Shown here one piece after another: positions 1 through 11,799 of a stretch of 64,000 bases of DNA. Under the pieces are notes generated by a model. It ran no database searches. It saw only the letters and a list, made by a program, of their open reading frames with translations, and was not told the DNA's origin. The DNA comes from Asterias amurensis (lineage: Eukaryota; Echinodermata; Asteroidea; Forcipulatida; Asteriidae), in contig NC_092650.1 of NCBI RefSeq assembly GCF_032118995.1, positions 16,177,501 to 16,241,500 of the forward strand. The letters are read 5' to 3'. The translations under genes and the position numbers were made by a program. Position 1 is the first letter of the stretch; each line of letters begins with the position of its first letter.

Positions 1-95
1 CTTTAAGCTCAGATTTTTCTGCTACTGTAAGCAGGATTTGTTTTGCTTAATACAGTAAGCAAAATAATGCAATTTCTCAGGTAGGGGATTTAGTT

Positions 96-510
96 CGCTT
101 AAAGGTAGAAACTGCACTCAGGTAAATAATCTCCATCTACAAAGTTTAAGTTCAATACAAAGTTACTTCTGGTAATGTCATTAGATTGGTTCACTTGGTG
201 TATCCTAACATAATGCATTAAATAACGAATCTGTGAAAATTTGGGCTCAATTGGACATCGAAGTTGCAAGAAGGTGATCAAAGAAGAAAACAACTTGTGC
301 ATAGCATAGCATTGTGTGCTGTTTTAGATGCTTTTCTCAGATTCAGTGTTTTGGGTGAGAAATTACCTCATTCTCTAAAACAACGTTTCTCCAGAGGGTG
401 TCGTTACTAGCAGTGTTTTATAAAATCAACAGCTCTCCAATGCTCTTTACCAAGTAAACATTTATGGTCTAATTTTTGAAGAGTAAATAACAAAGTTTAA
501 CCTCCCTTTA
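96..510 (-). mobile_element. Diverged MITE-A-like copy
   Basis: Internal words shared with MITE-A (reverse orientation) include CTTGGTGTATC, GTGAAAATTTGGGCTCAATT and CATCGAAGTTGCAAGAA. The termini are degraded, so the edges are approximate. No gene is visible in 1-95. Confidence 0.5.
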
Positions 511-1339
511 GGATCAGAAAAAAATTGTTTAGCACAGACAAATAATGATGCGCCGAAGAAGCGGATTAGCAGCTTATACACTTGGTAAAGTTTATTGGTT
601 ATGACCAGTACAGATTTCCGGTTTAAACAGCTTCATTAAATTGAACCTAAAACTTTTGGCAAGAAAAGGAAGTATTCGAGCTTACTACAAAAGCACAACA
701 TCACAATTTTTTCCCTCTTTAATGTCTTTCACTAAAATAAAATTATAAGTGAACAAAAAGTATTTACGCACAAACTATAAATTTAAGTTCACCAAAATTT
801 CTGTTTTCCTCGCCACCTACCAAAAAATATATATAATTGTGCTTGCAGAAAATAAATTGAATGCTTTTAAAGGTGTATTCAGGAACTGTGTGGTTTTAAA
901 TGACCTTCAACTATTAATTGTATTAACAGTTATCTTTCAGATTTTATATAATTAACTAAATTTGATAGCCTATTTTTAATAGATAATGAAAAAATCAGCC
1001 AAATGTACATTTATGTATTTCACATTCAAGTTATAATATATCAATAAAGATTCTAATCCTAATCCTCGAAGTTGCGTGGTCTGATTTTTGTTCAAAGATA
1101 TTTCTCTCTAAACGAATGTTGACAGGTACTGCTGTTTTAAAAAGACCGTATATAGAATATGACGTTTCCATTGTATGTACCGTACAACATGGTGACTGTG
1201 AGCTTGTGTGTGCATGTGCAGGTGAAATAAATCCGAGAACGCGACGTGATTCATTGGTGTACGTGTTGAGCTGCGGATACGACCTAAACTCGATACGGTC
1301 TATACCATAATATTGTTTACAAATTTACCAATGGATAAG
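511..1339. other. No recognisable feature
   Basis: AT-rich sequence with short chance ORFs. No splice-flanked conserved exon, tRNA or clear repeat edge was seen. AATAAAG then two copies of CTAATC near 1045-1066 resembles a degraded retroelement tail, but this is too little to classify. Confidence 0.3.
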
Positions 1340-1689
1340 ATTACTTTCCCAGTGGATAAGAGCACCAAATTCAAGCGCTGTTGATTCTGTTCAGTTGAGG
1401 GGGGGGGTTCGAATCCTGGTCGTGACACTGAGCAAGACACTTGACTCTGCTTCTCTCCACCCAGGGGTAAATGGGTACCTGTGAGGGCAGAGATGGTTCT
1501 CGTGATTGAATTACATGTAGCCGAGTAGCGCATTTGTTGCACAAGTCTGTATACTCCTCAGGGAGCTGAGATGGTTTAAGGAATGATTTAAGGCCCAGTG
1601 ACCAGGGGTAATAATGTCGGAAGTGCTTTGAGAAGCACTTTGGGTGTGAAAAAAGCGCTATCTAAACTTAATATATTATATTATAACCT
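1340..1689 (+). mobile_element. tRNA-derived SINE, family S1 (long tail form)
   Basis: A tRNA-like head with a B-box (GGTTCGAATCC, about 1406) is followed by the body GACACTGAGCAAGACACTTG and a 3' part (GGAGCTGAGATGGTTTAAG, GGCCCAGTGACCAGGGGTA) shared with the copy at 5330-5695. The AT-rich tail ends in ATTATATTATAACCT, which is duplicated at 1980-1994. Confidence 0.7.
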
Positions 1690-1979
1690 GCATCGTTTTT
1701 GAACAATACATTTACCACTTTTATGGTCCAGTAACCCATCCTTTCATTCTAAACATCCTTTGTCCTCGCCACTTCACTCCTATTGGTTGATAGCCACCAA
1801 TATTGTCTCTGAAATAGAAACTTTGATTGGCTGTTATTTTCCCGCTTCTTTCTGGATCCTTTCCTTAATCCCTTTCCCCCTCTCTTTTTCTATAAATGAA
1901 TATGTATTTGTTTGTACTTGTTTTATGCCTCTGAAGAAGGTCCGAATTGGATCGAAAGCTAAGGCCATCTACCCTATTC
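1690..1979 (+). mobile_element. Short retro-inserted segment with 15-bp target duplication (possible Penelope-like end)
   Basis: The segment is bracketed by identical 15-mers (1675-1689 and 1980-1994), a size typical of target-primed retrotransposition. Near its 3' end, 1931-1957, CTGAAGA is followed by a 5-bp stem and GAAA, resembling the hammerhead-like core reported in Penelope-like elements. No reverse transcriptase is present. The family is uncertain. Confidence 0.4.
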
Positions 1980-2279
1980 ATTATATTATAACCTAGTATT
2001 ATATATTTCAGATTTCTTTGGCACTAAAAACAAAAACTGGCTTACCAGCTGCTTCCTGATGAATATGATGAATCTTAATTTGCATATGAAGTGGTTGTTG
2101 CTACAAAAGCGTGTGCAGTTTTTAATGGAATTAGTTTGTTACTACTGGCACTTTCCTTGTTTCAGCTGCTTACTATAATATAGCTAGTATTTACACAACT
2201 TGCTTTAAAACTTTAACTCAAAATACAACGCTAGTTGAAAAGTTCATGGTGGTCTGTAACAAAAACTGATGTTTTCAAA

Positions 2280-2700
2280 GATCTATGTCAACTAAACAGG
2301 ACGCGGTGATGCCTTTTTAAACGTTTGAAGCCTTTTTTAACTTTTGAAAACAATTGTTTAAACTTTTGAAAACAAATGAAAGATTTTTGTCAACAATGAT
2401 GGACGTTTGTAAAAACTTTTCAAAACAATTTGTTAAACTATTCAAAACAGTTGAACTTTAATAATGTGTTTCCACAATGATAGATGTCCCTTTAAACTTT
2501 TCAAATCAAATTAAAACCTTTTATAACAAATGAATGCCTGGTTAAATTTTGGGGGAAAAAAATTATTTTTAAAGACAATGATTGAAGTGTGTTAACACTT
2601 TTCCAAACAAAGATTTTTTAAGATTTGAGGCGACAAAACTTTTTCAAAACAATTGAACTTTAAAAGATTGATGGTAACAATGATAGAATGTGAAGTTTAC
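2280..2700. repeat. Degenerate tandem repeat (CTTTTGAAAACAA-type)
   Basis: Imperfect reiterations of AACTTTTGAAAACAA / AACTTTTCAAAACAA and CAACAATGATGGA recur at irregular 30-60 bp spacing. 2700-3090 beyond it shows scattered ACTAGTC / AGTCGC words but no gene. Confidence 0.5.
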
Positions 2701-3090
2701 TACTCAACTAGTCACACCATAAAGTCCCGTCTATGACGCTAGTCACAACTAATTTTTGATTTTCAAGATGCCTTGTGGCAATGTTTGCTGCAGGCGCAAT
2801 ATAGTAAAACTCAAGCTGAAAGGATTGAAGAATTGTGTCACTGATGTCCCATTGTAAGTAAATTATGATGTCGTGAATAGCGACACAATTGGTTCACCAA
2901 ACAGGTAGTCGCGACTATTTTTTAAGTAGTCAAGATTATTTGTTTAGTAGTGGCGTCTATTTTTGTAATAGTTGTGGCAGCACAATTAATCAAGTAGTTG
3001 AAAAACGGCTCGACGAAGCAATCATTATTGGCGACTTTGAAACTAGTCGCACTAGTCACCCAGGCCTAAAATTAACGTAATAGTTTTTAC

Positions 3091-6000
3091 CTAGTTTACG
3101 TTCGTTGCTAACATGGCAGCTCCTTTCTTATTCCCATCAAGGTCACTGTCCTTGACCTGGAGGTCAATATATGTCATAGAGCAAAGGTCATCGAGGTCAA
3201 TCGGCTGAGGGGTCTGGTTCTTGTCAGATGACCATACTGTTAGCAGAATACCGGATCCGGTGTTGTGTTCGATCTTGGTCCCTTGCAGACTCACACTGGT
3301 CTTACTCGTGCTTTCATTGCCATCCTTACTTTTCTGCGACTGCGGGAAAAAGAGAATGCATAATTTGTTTGTCAACAACTTGGAAAACGTATAAATTCAA
3401 ACATTGATGCATAAAGAAAGTCTTCTCAGATGATGTAACGATTTTTTTTTCACTCCACACGGTTCGAATCCCACCGGGGACCAATGTGGATAAGGTTTTC
3501 AGTCCCTGTGTGATTGCATTGGCTTTCCTTGGAATATTTTGCTTAGGTTTTCCTCCCACATCTCACACTGAAATTTCTTCCTTGTCTTATCTCCGTGTGG
3601 TTCTTGGCTAGTACAGTTCGCTCTTATGAGAATCCTTGGCTTAAAGGCAGTGGACACTGTTGGTAATTACTCAAAATATTTATCATCATAAAACCTTTCT
3701 TGGTGACGAGTAATGGGGAGAGGTTGATGGTATAAAACGGCTCCCTCCGAAGTGCCATATTTTTCGAGAAAGAAGTAATTTTCTAGAATTTGAGGTCTCG
3801 AAATCAACCATATAAACGCACACAACTTCGTTCAAATTTTCACAGGTTTGTTATGCTATGCATATGTTGAGATACACCAACTGTGAAGGCTAGTCTTTGA
3901 CAATTACCAATAGTGTCCACTGCCTTTAATAAATAACAAATAAAACAGTTTTCTTTTTATCGTCAAGAGAAGCAATTCTCTTCACATTGGGGTCTATAAC
4001 GGCAGCATTAATAAGTGAAATCTAATAAGAGGAACACTCTGAAATTCAGTGTATGCTCTCCATACAAACTAACTGTGTTGTGGTAAAGAAAGATTTTAGA
4101 TTTGGCAGATGTGTTTGCTAAGCTCCTGAACTTCTGAAAACTGTCTGAAATGTAATGTTCATATCGCTGGAATTGCCCATTGGTCCTAACTCAATTTCTG
4201 AAATTAAGATGGTGCCCTACAATTAAAACAAAATAATGAATGGATCTGTCAGGTACATAGAGTTATATATAAGAACTAGAGGGCGCACTGGTGATGCTTC
4301 TTGCACAAACGCAACGTGACCGCAATGAGACACGCGCGCCATTCTGCACACGCGTTGAATATGAGGAACACGTTAGAGTTTGTGTTTATTGAACGCTGAC
4401 GCGATGCTGTTTTGTCAAATTACAAAATGGCCGCACAAACACACGCTAAGCAATGCCTGTTTGTACAACTTAGAAAATGGCCGCCTGCGCGCATGCCGGG
4501 GCGCATATATAGGCCAGTGCGCCCTCTAGTTCTTATATATAACTCTATGGTCAGGTACCTCAATGATGAGTCCATATCCATCACTGTCCGACTGTCGTTC
4601 TGTCTTATCCTCAGCAGTACCTTTGATGTAGCAATCGGTCATTGTTAATGTCGACCCCGGCAAGGCTGTCACTCCAGCTTCCTTCAATGCCAGACAAATA
4701 TCTTCTTTTAGTTCACACTTTAAGAGGAAAACCCCTAAATTATATGTGGTTATTTAATTAAAAAAAACTACAAAAGAAACTGACTGTGTTAAATCTTAGT
4801 AGTTTTGGTTTGAACAAAGACAAATTTACTAGTGCAGGATTTTGAACCTGCGACCTCCGGATTAATTAGTAGCTTGTGTCATAGGGAAATTTGTCCCCCT
4901 GAGATTCTGTGTCCCCCCCCCATGGAAATTTAAAATGGGTTGGAGGATTCAAAAGAGGGCGCTATCAGAAGAAATTTGTACACAGTTCATCGTATGGAGG
5001 AACAAAATCTCCTGCCACATCGGCACTCCACCAAATGAGCCATCTAGCCCTAATGCTGGGGATCTCCTTATTTTGTCAATATTAGGTTGACTACCTCCCA
5101 TGAACAAGCTCCACCTGCCAGGAGCGAACTGATTTTGATGTTCTAGAAACCCGCCTTTACATCTCTGCCCAGAGTTTAAAACAAGAATCGGCTCATAAAG
5201 TCGGGCAGTTTGACTTTGAATTAGGAGAGACTATATGAGACGCTGAAATTGTTAGGGGTAAAACAATTTCACTATTTCATTTGCTTACTTTTCCATCTTT
5301 TTATTTCTAATGAAAAATGGCACGTCGATATTGATATAATAATAATATTTAATAGGGGCTTCTTATAGCGCTCAGGCCTGTCAGGTAGTGACACTCATTG
5401 CGTTCAACATTACTACCCCTGGTCACTGGGCCTTAAATCATTTCTTAAACCATCTCAGCTCCCTGGGCAGTATACAGCCTGTGCCGCCATAAGCTTGTCA
5501 ATTACAAGAACCAACTCTGCCCTTACAGGTACCCATTTACCCGGTCCTGGCTGGAGAGAAGCTTATGGTTAAGTGTCTTGCTCAAGGACACAAGTGTCAT
5601 GACCGGGATTTGAACCCACACGCTGCTGAACAGAAACACCAGAGCATGAGATCAGTCTCCTTACCCGCCCGGCCACAACACCCATGTATTTCATTTTTTA
5701 AATAAACAGAAGGCTGGATTGGAAATTTGTTATTTTGACGTATTCCTGCACCCTCACCTGCGCCCCCTGCACTTGACAGTTCTTCATTTTGAGACATCCA
5801 TTGGAGACGGTTAAACCGGACACGCTGCACACAAACCTGCAGTCTGTCATGCTCGTCGTGCCCCGCTGCACTTTGAGGACGCCCTCGATGGCTGAGCCGT
5901 TCTCGTCAGCGATCGTCAAGTTGCTCAGGGTCAGGTTGTGAGCGTTGCACTCCAGGAAGCAACAGCCAGATTCCTGGTTGATTAAGATGACATTTTCAGG

Positions 6001-9000
6001 ATTACCGATACCTGAAAACGAAGGAAAAAAGAAAAGAAAAAAAAAATCAACAGAAAGTGTCAAAAGTTACATCGAAGTGATAAGAAAAACATGCCGGCAA
6101 TATTATGTCAATATAAGGTCTGCTGTAGAAAACAGAAGAATTCAAAGAGTGGAATACCCCGGATGGAAATGGACTGATCCAAGGAGTAGAACATGTCTTC
6201 GCTGTACAGCCCAGGAAAGATGAGTACGGTATCATTGTCGTAGCAACAAGACAGCGCCGAGGCTGGGGTGGTGTGTGCTTCGATCACTGTGTCCCCGGGT
6301 AGTTGTAGGTCCTGTCAAAATTAACAACAAATATTAACATTCCTGAATCATTGCATTGTGCGAAGAATGAGAATAAACTATAAATATAAGTAAATTTGCG
6401 GGTACAACCATAATACATCTCTTTTGAGGGAGTTTTGGCTCTGAAAAGAGCCGGTTTGGTCTCGAATTTTCAAACGGTATAATCTGCTCGTCTCCTGAAG
6501 AGAAACAGAGTATACTGTTTGAAACTGGCCCTTCTCAGAGCCAACACTCCCTCGATTTATTACATGGTTGTACCCGCAAGTTTACCATTATTTGTAGTTT
6601 ATCCTTATCATGGCATGGGTTTATTGAGAAGGAACTTTTCCTATGTTGTGTTTTTACAATGTTGCCTCGTATGTGTTATCATACAGAAGTTTTTTTTTTT
6701 TTTTTTTTTTTTTTACTTATTGGGGGCCTGAATTTTCTTAAGTGTTGACTTTTTTCTACTTAGTGAAAGTGTTTTAAATATTTGTAAAATTGTTTTATAC
6801 AACTGGTCTGGCAATTGTTGCCAGCATATCTTCTTTATTATATATTTTTTTAAATTGAGAAATACTTTGTGCAGAAGTTTGCGACTTTTTGTGTACCTGT
6901 TTAAAAGTTCAATTTTTGGAAAGAGTAAAGTTTTGGTAGGCAGGTTTGAATCTTTCTATTCCTAGACTGAAGTTACTGTTTCTACAATTCCTGGTTTTTG
7001 ATTTAAATAGCAAAATAACAAATCTTAGAACAGCGCTTGTATTGGTCTTGAAGGTGTAATATATCAACACTAGAGGGCGCTATTCCCACAACCCTTGTAA
7101 CCAAGTCATGAGTTGCTCTGATGAATAAACGTGTATCTTGAAGTTATACTCTGTGAAGCTATCCACTCATTTCTTGGTGGCAGCGGTGGTTTTCGAACCC
7201 ACGCCATTGTAATGATGGGGCACAGTAGTTTTCCTCTGGCAAGGGGATCGTCTTAGAGGAAAATATAAATTTGTATTTGAAATTTGCAGAGGGCACCACA
7301 GCAAAAGCACAGGGCACCAAGGCAATTGCTGTGGGTGCCACGGGTTGTTTTTGAAGCCTGAAACAACTTGGTTTACCTGAATCATTCCAGCAGTCAATTT
7401 CTTGGCCACAATGTGGGTGATGACTTCTTTATTAGGACGAGCCCGACGCACCTCTGAGCTTGGCTGCTGCTGGTACCCCTTGGGTAAATCCATGACATGC
7501 CTAAGGAGAAAGCACCCATGAGGTTTTTATAATAATAATTCATTTGAATATCACTTCGGTATAAAATACTACCACATCACATCAATACGACCACATCACA
7601 CCAATACTTCATTCACATCAACTTCACTGGCTGCCCGAAGAATTTAGAGTTCAGTTCAAAGTCATCCTTCTCACTTTTAAGGCGCCTCATCAATTTTTTT
7701 TTTTTTTTTGGCGGATAAAGACAGGGGAACAAGTCTAAGCCATTACCTCATGACAGGGTTCTCCAGCATCTCAAGGGTCTCCTGAAGTTGACTGATCTCC
7801 TTCCGGAGTCGAGTCATCTCAACTAGCTCATTCACGTCGATCTCCTTCTCCGAGGTGTCGCTGTCTTCGTCGTCGCTATCGATCAAGGCCTGTTTCTTAC
7901 TGAGTTGTCTGCATTTAGTCTGGTAGTCGGTGATGGTGGTATGGTACATGGTGGCCAGGCGGTGCGAGACGTTCTTCTCCTGAACGTCAAAATACCTGAA
8001 AGAGAAGTTAACGGATTAGTTTTTTGCAAAATGCTTACTAACTAAAAGGACCTGCCGTCGATTTCCCTAAACTCTTCCTTACTTAAGATTAATCTTAGGA
8101 CTTAGGACGAGTTCAGTTTCGAATTTGAAAACGTTATGACGCATTGAACAAATCCTAAGTTTATACGGGATACTCATCCTAACTTGAGATGGGATTAATC
8201 CTAGCATTTTGTGAAATCGGCTGCTGTGGAATAAGTGCAAAAAAAAAAAATCATGGCCTGGGGTTTCGAACCTAGCGATTGCCAAATGAGCCCAAATTTG
8301 TACAGGTTTGTTATTAAGTGCGTGGAACACACCAAGAGAGGATACTTGTCTTTGACCACCACCAAAAGCATATCTTGCCTTTAAACAATGCATTATAAAA
8401 CAAATGACAGCATTTCAATGAAATTATTTCTTGTAACTCTTATTAATACAGGTATCTTATTAATTTATTTTATCAGTTAGAACTTATACTTGTACATAAA
8501 TGTGAATGTCTCAGATTAGCTTATGATTAAATATACAATTTGTGTCAATTAGCCATTGTTGTTCAGGGGCAACTGTGAAAAATTCAGCCACTAAAAGATG
8601 TTGGCGCACTTACAGGCTGTAATAGAAGCCCATCTAGATTTAAACTTTCCTTTTAATTTAACTTAAAATGATAACAACCCAAAACTACACAATCTGATAA
8701 TTTTGATTTCTTCATTCCTACACAGCATGTGTAAACTGAATTAACGCAACTCAGTCATAATCCACATCTTTAATTGGGAAACCTACAATTTGAGTCTGGG
8801 TCCCAGATGCCTCATAGTGAAGATGTAATCTCCATCATCATATTCATCCGACAAACGCCAAATGTACTTGAAGAAGAATCTATGGAACAAATCAAAAACA
8901 CTCATTGGTGAAAACAGACAAGTATGGATTTTCACAGTGCAGTAAAGTAAAGAAAAGATGCCGATGGATTAGTTTTTAAAAGTTATTTGAAAGTTAACGA

Positions 9001-11799
9001 CACTGATGATAATGATGCCAAAAGTGGCATGGTGACAGCATGAGGAAGAAGATGAATGTGAAGATGGTAGTGATATTGAAGATGCATGTGGGGTGAAAAT
9101 GGTGATGAAGATGGTGATGAAGAAGAAGAATGGGGATGAAGATGAAGGGGATGTTGAGTGAGAGGATGAAGATAGTGATAAAGATGGTGATAAAGATGGT
9201 GATGAAGATGGTGATAGGTGATGGTAGTGAACATGAAGATGGTGATGATGGTGACTATGAAGATGGTGATGAAGATGGTGATGTTGGTGATATGGAGATG
9301 GTAATGAAGATGAAGATGGGCATGAAGATGTAGATGGTGATGACGATGGTGATGATGGTGATCATGGTGGACATGAAAGGGGATGAAGATGGTGATGAAG
9401 ATGGTGATGACAATGGTGATGACGATGGTGATGACTATGGTGATGACTATGGTGATGAAGATGATGAACATGAAAGGGGATGAAGATGGTGATGAAGATG
9501 ATGATGACGATGGTGATGACTATGGTGATGACTATGGTGATGAAGATGATGAACATGAAAGGGGATGAAGATGGTTATGAAGATGATGATGACGATGGTG
9601 ATGACTATGGTGATGACTATGGTGATGACTATGGTGATGAAGATGATGAACATGAAGTGGGGATGAAGATGGTGGTGAAGATGAAGATGGCGGTGAAGAT
9701 GAAGATGGTAGTGAAGATGGTGATGAAGATGGTGATGAATATTGTGATGAACATGAAGTGGGGATGAAGATGGTGATGAAGATGGGGATGATGGCGAAGG
9801 TAATGACTTTGGTGGACGTAGTCAGGATAATTACAAAATGATGTACGTCTGACCTGATATGCTCAAAAGCCAAAGCTGTTTCATCCAAGTCCCCTGAGCT
9901 GTCATGAACTGGGAACAGTTCCACAATATCAACCTTGTTCTTATGTTCCTGATGATGATCATTGAAAGCAAAATGTCAACAAGAACTCATCAATTCCCTT
10001 TGTGTCTTTACCTAAAGTGTGAATTGTCACATTTAAATTAACCTTACTGTAAAGAACCATTTTAGGAAATGTTTCCTTTAAATAAAGGCACTGGACACGT
10101 TTGGTCATTGTCAAAGACCAATACTTTCACTTGGTGTATCCCAACATACATGTATGCATAAAATAACAAGGTTGATCAAATTTGGGCTCAGTTGGTCATC
10201 GAAGTTGCAAGAAAACAATGAAAGAAAAAGGCTTTGTTCCAGATGCCTGAGAAAAGTTTAGGCCTGAAGTCTTATTCAGATTCAATTATTGTTGTGAGAC
10301 CAAGAAATTACCTTTTTCTCAAAAACTTGTTTACATTATTAAAGAAAATCCTTTCTCGCAATGTTGTTTACTAGTAACATCTCTCCTTTTTGCTTGTTAC
10401 CAAGAAAGTTTTTGTGCTTAATACATCTTTGGATTAATTACCGAGTGTCCAGTGCCTTAAAAAAAGTTAATTATGATTCAAAGTTAGTAATTTGTTTCTA
10501 CTAACCTGAAGGTAATCGTCAACCTGTTCCTCTGTGATTGTTTTGAGACCAGGTACAGAACAGAAGGGTTGAGCGACCTCTATGAACGCTGTAATCGGAA
10601 ACCTGTCACACTGAACCTCTACAATCTGTATTCAAGAAAAAGGAGGATAACTTTTAAATACGTTTCACGCCACCACTTTTTCACTAATGTTTTTACAAAA
10701 AGGGATAGGCCTATATCATTGAGGCAAATATGATACTATATTATTTCATATCGGAAACTTTTTAAATTGATGTTGGAGAATGCAGGGCCATGCAGATCTA
10801 GGGTTGGGGTTACCCTCATTATATAACATTTTGCCCCACACTTGGTCAGAAATTGAAGCAGCAAAGATCTTATAGAGAACAATAGGTCCATCTACCTATT
10901 CTAGTTAGTTAGTCTCGTAACCCTTGATTCTTCCTACAGCCATACACCAGAGGTAAACAAAAATTGCAAAATATTAACTCACAGTCAACCGCAACTCTAA
11001 ACATACAAAAAATCCATTTGCGAGCTATTTTTGATTATTAAAAAGTCTTGGATTAGAATAAAACTCTGTCAAAATTCGCTTTTGCATTCACAGTAAGTAT
11101 GAACCAGGCTTGGTCATCAGCTTGGTGTTTTCTAAGCTGTGTTTCCCCTTGTGGGAGTTTGCGGAGTTCCCTTTTAATTTAAGGGATCATCAATTTGAAC
11201 AAAAAAAAAGGGCAGGGACAACAAAAGACTAAGTAAGACACGAGGCCGATGTTTTGTAAAAAAATTCCATTCCATGTTTTTACCTCCACCAACACATCAC
11301 AATCAAGATCCATCGAGCGCCATACGGCCTGACTGCCTTCTAATTCTAACTGCCCATCTCCACCTTCGTTGTTCAGATACAATCCGAACGCCTGCTGAAC
11401 CTGAAATGGTTTACAGTCCGCTAAAATATCAAAGATGTCATCGTAGCGTTCCTGACAGCTGAGGTTCCCAAAATCAAACACTTCCGGCATTTTCAACTTG
11501 AGTGGTAGATTGTCGAGGTCTTGCTCCACGTCTTTCGGTTCATTATTGTTGATCTCTTCGGGTGGGTGGGCCTCCTCAGATCCGGCCTTGTTGGAGCTTG
11601 TTTGGTTTTGAATTTCCCGCGGTTCAGGCTCGGACTGATCCCCAACTGTCATCATGCCTGTGCCATTCGCCATCATGTCAGATGAAGTATTTGCCGAAGT
11701 ATCAGACACATCGGTGCTTTGCTTTTGATGGATTTTCTGCTTCTTTGAGGGTGAATCTCTATCATCATTATCCTCAGATGTTACTGATTGTGAAGACAT
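3091..11799 (-). CDS. SHCBP1: SHC SH2-domain-binding protein 1 homologue, complete, 10 exons
   Basis: The gene reads leftward. Coding exons, high to low: 11799-11284, 10625-10506, 9948-9854, 8879-8787, 7995-7747, 7500-7377, 6311-6158, 6011-5758, 4717-4559, 3339-3091. All introns are GT-AG and phases join without a break, giving 670 residues plus stop, close to the vertebrate protein (about 670). Residues 1-115 are polar and acidic. The conserved core follows, including KYIWRLSDEYDDGDY near residue 250 (exon 4) and an acidic, coiled-coil-prone stretch (DSDDEDSDTSEKE, exon 5). Exons 7-10 carry parallel beta-helix repeats rich in short beta turns, Asn and Cys (for example LTLSNLTIADENG). The family (Drosophila nessun dorma) acts at the midbody and centralspindlin in cytokinesis. 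Exon 9 uses the acceptor at 4718 because the one 12 bp upstream breaks the frame. Exon 10 could also begin 6 bp later. It is divergent from DYNC1LI. Confidence 0.93.
3445..3640 (+). mobile_element. Degraded tRNA-derived SINE (S3-like)
   Basis: A B-box-like GGTTCGAATCCCACCGGGGA at 3462 is followed by a TCAGTCCCTGTGTG and TTTTCCTCCCACATC body reminiscent of the 56228 SINE. It lies in SHCBP1 intron 9, between exons 9 and 10. Confidence 0.45.
3641..3929 (+). mobile_element. MITE-A, internally deleted
   Basis: Termini TTAA-AGGCAGTGGACACT and AGTGTCCACTGCCT-TTAA define the family. Full copies are about 380 bp; this one lacks part of the right half. It lies in SHCBP1 intron 9. Confidence 0.9.
4248..4557. 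mobile_element. hAT-like MITE-D with 8-bp target duplication
   Basis: The element (4256-4549) has about 34-bp inverted ends, CATAGAGTTATATATAAGAA inward to a GAGGGCGCAC motif, and is flanked by GTCAGGTA at 4248-4255 and 4550-4557. A second copy at 25711-26007 has its own 8-bp duplication. Eight-base duplications and CA-type ends fit hAT transposons. The right duplication overlaps the 5' splice site of SHCBP1 exon 9. Confidence 0.9.
4775..5090 (-). mobile_element. tRNA-derived SINE, family S2, interrupted
   Basis: Reverse-strand tail TTTGTCTTTGTTC and B-box (complement of GGATTTTGAACCTGCGACC) lie on the left, and the A-box side (ATGAGCCATCTAGCCCTAATG) lies near 5035-5060. About 140 bp of unrelated sequence with an AGAGGGCGCTATC motif splits the head. 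Confidence 0.6.
5330..5695 (-). mobile_element. tRNA-derived SINE, family S1 (long tail form), near full length
   Basis: Read leftward it has a tRNA-like head (GGTTCAAATCCCGGTCATGA equivalent near 5600), GACACTTGTGTCCTTGAGCA, the shared body and an AATATTATTAT tail near 5330-5350. It is inserted 60 bp from SHCBP1 exon 8 in intron 8. Confidence 0.75.
6371..6602. mobile_element. MITE-Q with about 40-bp inverted ends
   Basis: GGGTACAACCAT (left) and ATGGTTGTACCC (right) sit in long inverted ends extending to ATAAACTA and TAGTTTAT. Inner arms GAGGGAGT and TTGGCTCTGA are also inverted. Terminal fragments recur near 14685 and 49450. It lies in SHCBP1 intron 6, just upstream of exon 7. Confidence 0.75.
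7270..7345 (-). repeat. Fragment of repeat family R5
   Basis: GGGCACCAAGGCAATTGC is the reverse of the R5 signature (GCAATTGCCTTGGTGCCC-like) found at 30925, 36535, 36841 and 62480. It ends about 30 bp from SHCBP1 exon 6. Confidence 0.45.
8047..8222. mobile_element. MITE-G-like inverted element
   Basis: Inverted ends CGATTTCCCTAAACTCTTCC and GAAATCGGC bracket repeated TCCTAA / TTAGGA words. It is related in style to the element at 32507. It lies in SHCBP1 intron 4. Confidence 0.5.
9005..9800. repeat. Large (GATGRWGATGGT)n minisatellite with higher-order units
   Basis: This is nearly 800 bp of 12-mer-based GATGAAGATGGT repeats in SHCBP1 intron 3, ending about 50 bp before exon 3. Higher-order units starting GAAGGGGATG or GAAAGGGGATG begin at 9375, 9472, 9557 and 9654 (97, 85 and 97 bp apart), differing by one 12-mer. 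Long Met/Asp-rich and His-rich reading frames on the two strands are by-products of the repeat. Confidence 0.9.
10077..10460 (-). mobile_element. MITE-A variant
   Basis: Ends are AAGGCACTGGACACG and CGAGTGTCCAGTGCCTT; the interior keeps CATCGAAGTTGCAAGAAAA. It lies in SHCBP1 intron 2, ending 45 bp from exon 2. Confidence 0.8.

Noticed and set aside
4412-4648. 78-codon frame running from MITE-D into SHCBP1 exon 9
   Set aside because: Plus-strand frame across a transposon and the antisense of an exon; similar peptide in the other MITE-D copy only reflects shared element sequence.
4718-4729. Upstream acceptor for SHCBP1 exon 9 near 4730
   Set aside because: Joining there after exon 8 (phase 0) gives an immediate stop, while the acceptor at 4718 keeps the frame and the total length expected for the family.
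8983-9924. Long His-rich and Met/Lys/Asp-rich reading frames on both strands
   Set aside because: They are translations of the GATGAAGATGGT minisatellite; composition tracks the repeat and no splice or domain evidence supports coding, apart from SHCBP1 exon 3 at 9854-9948.
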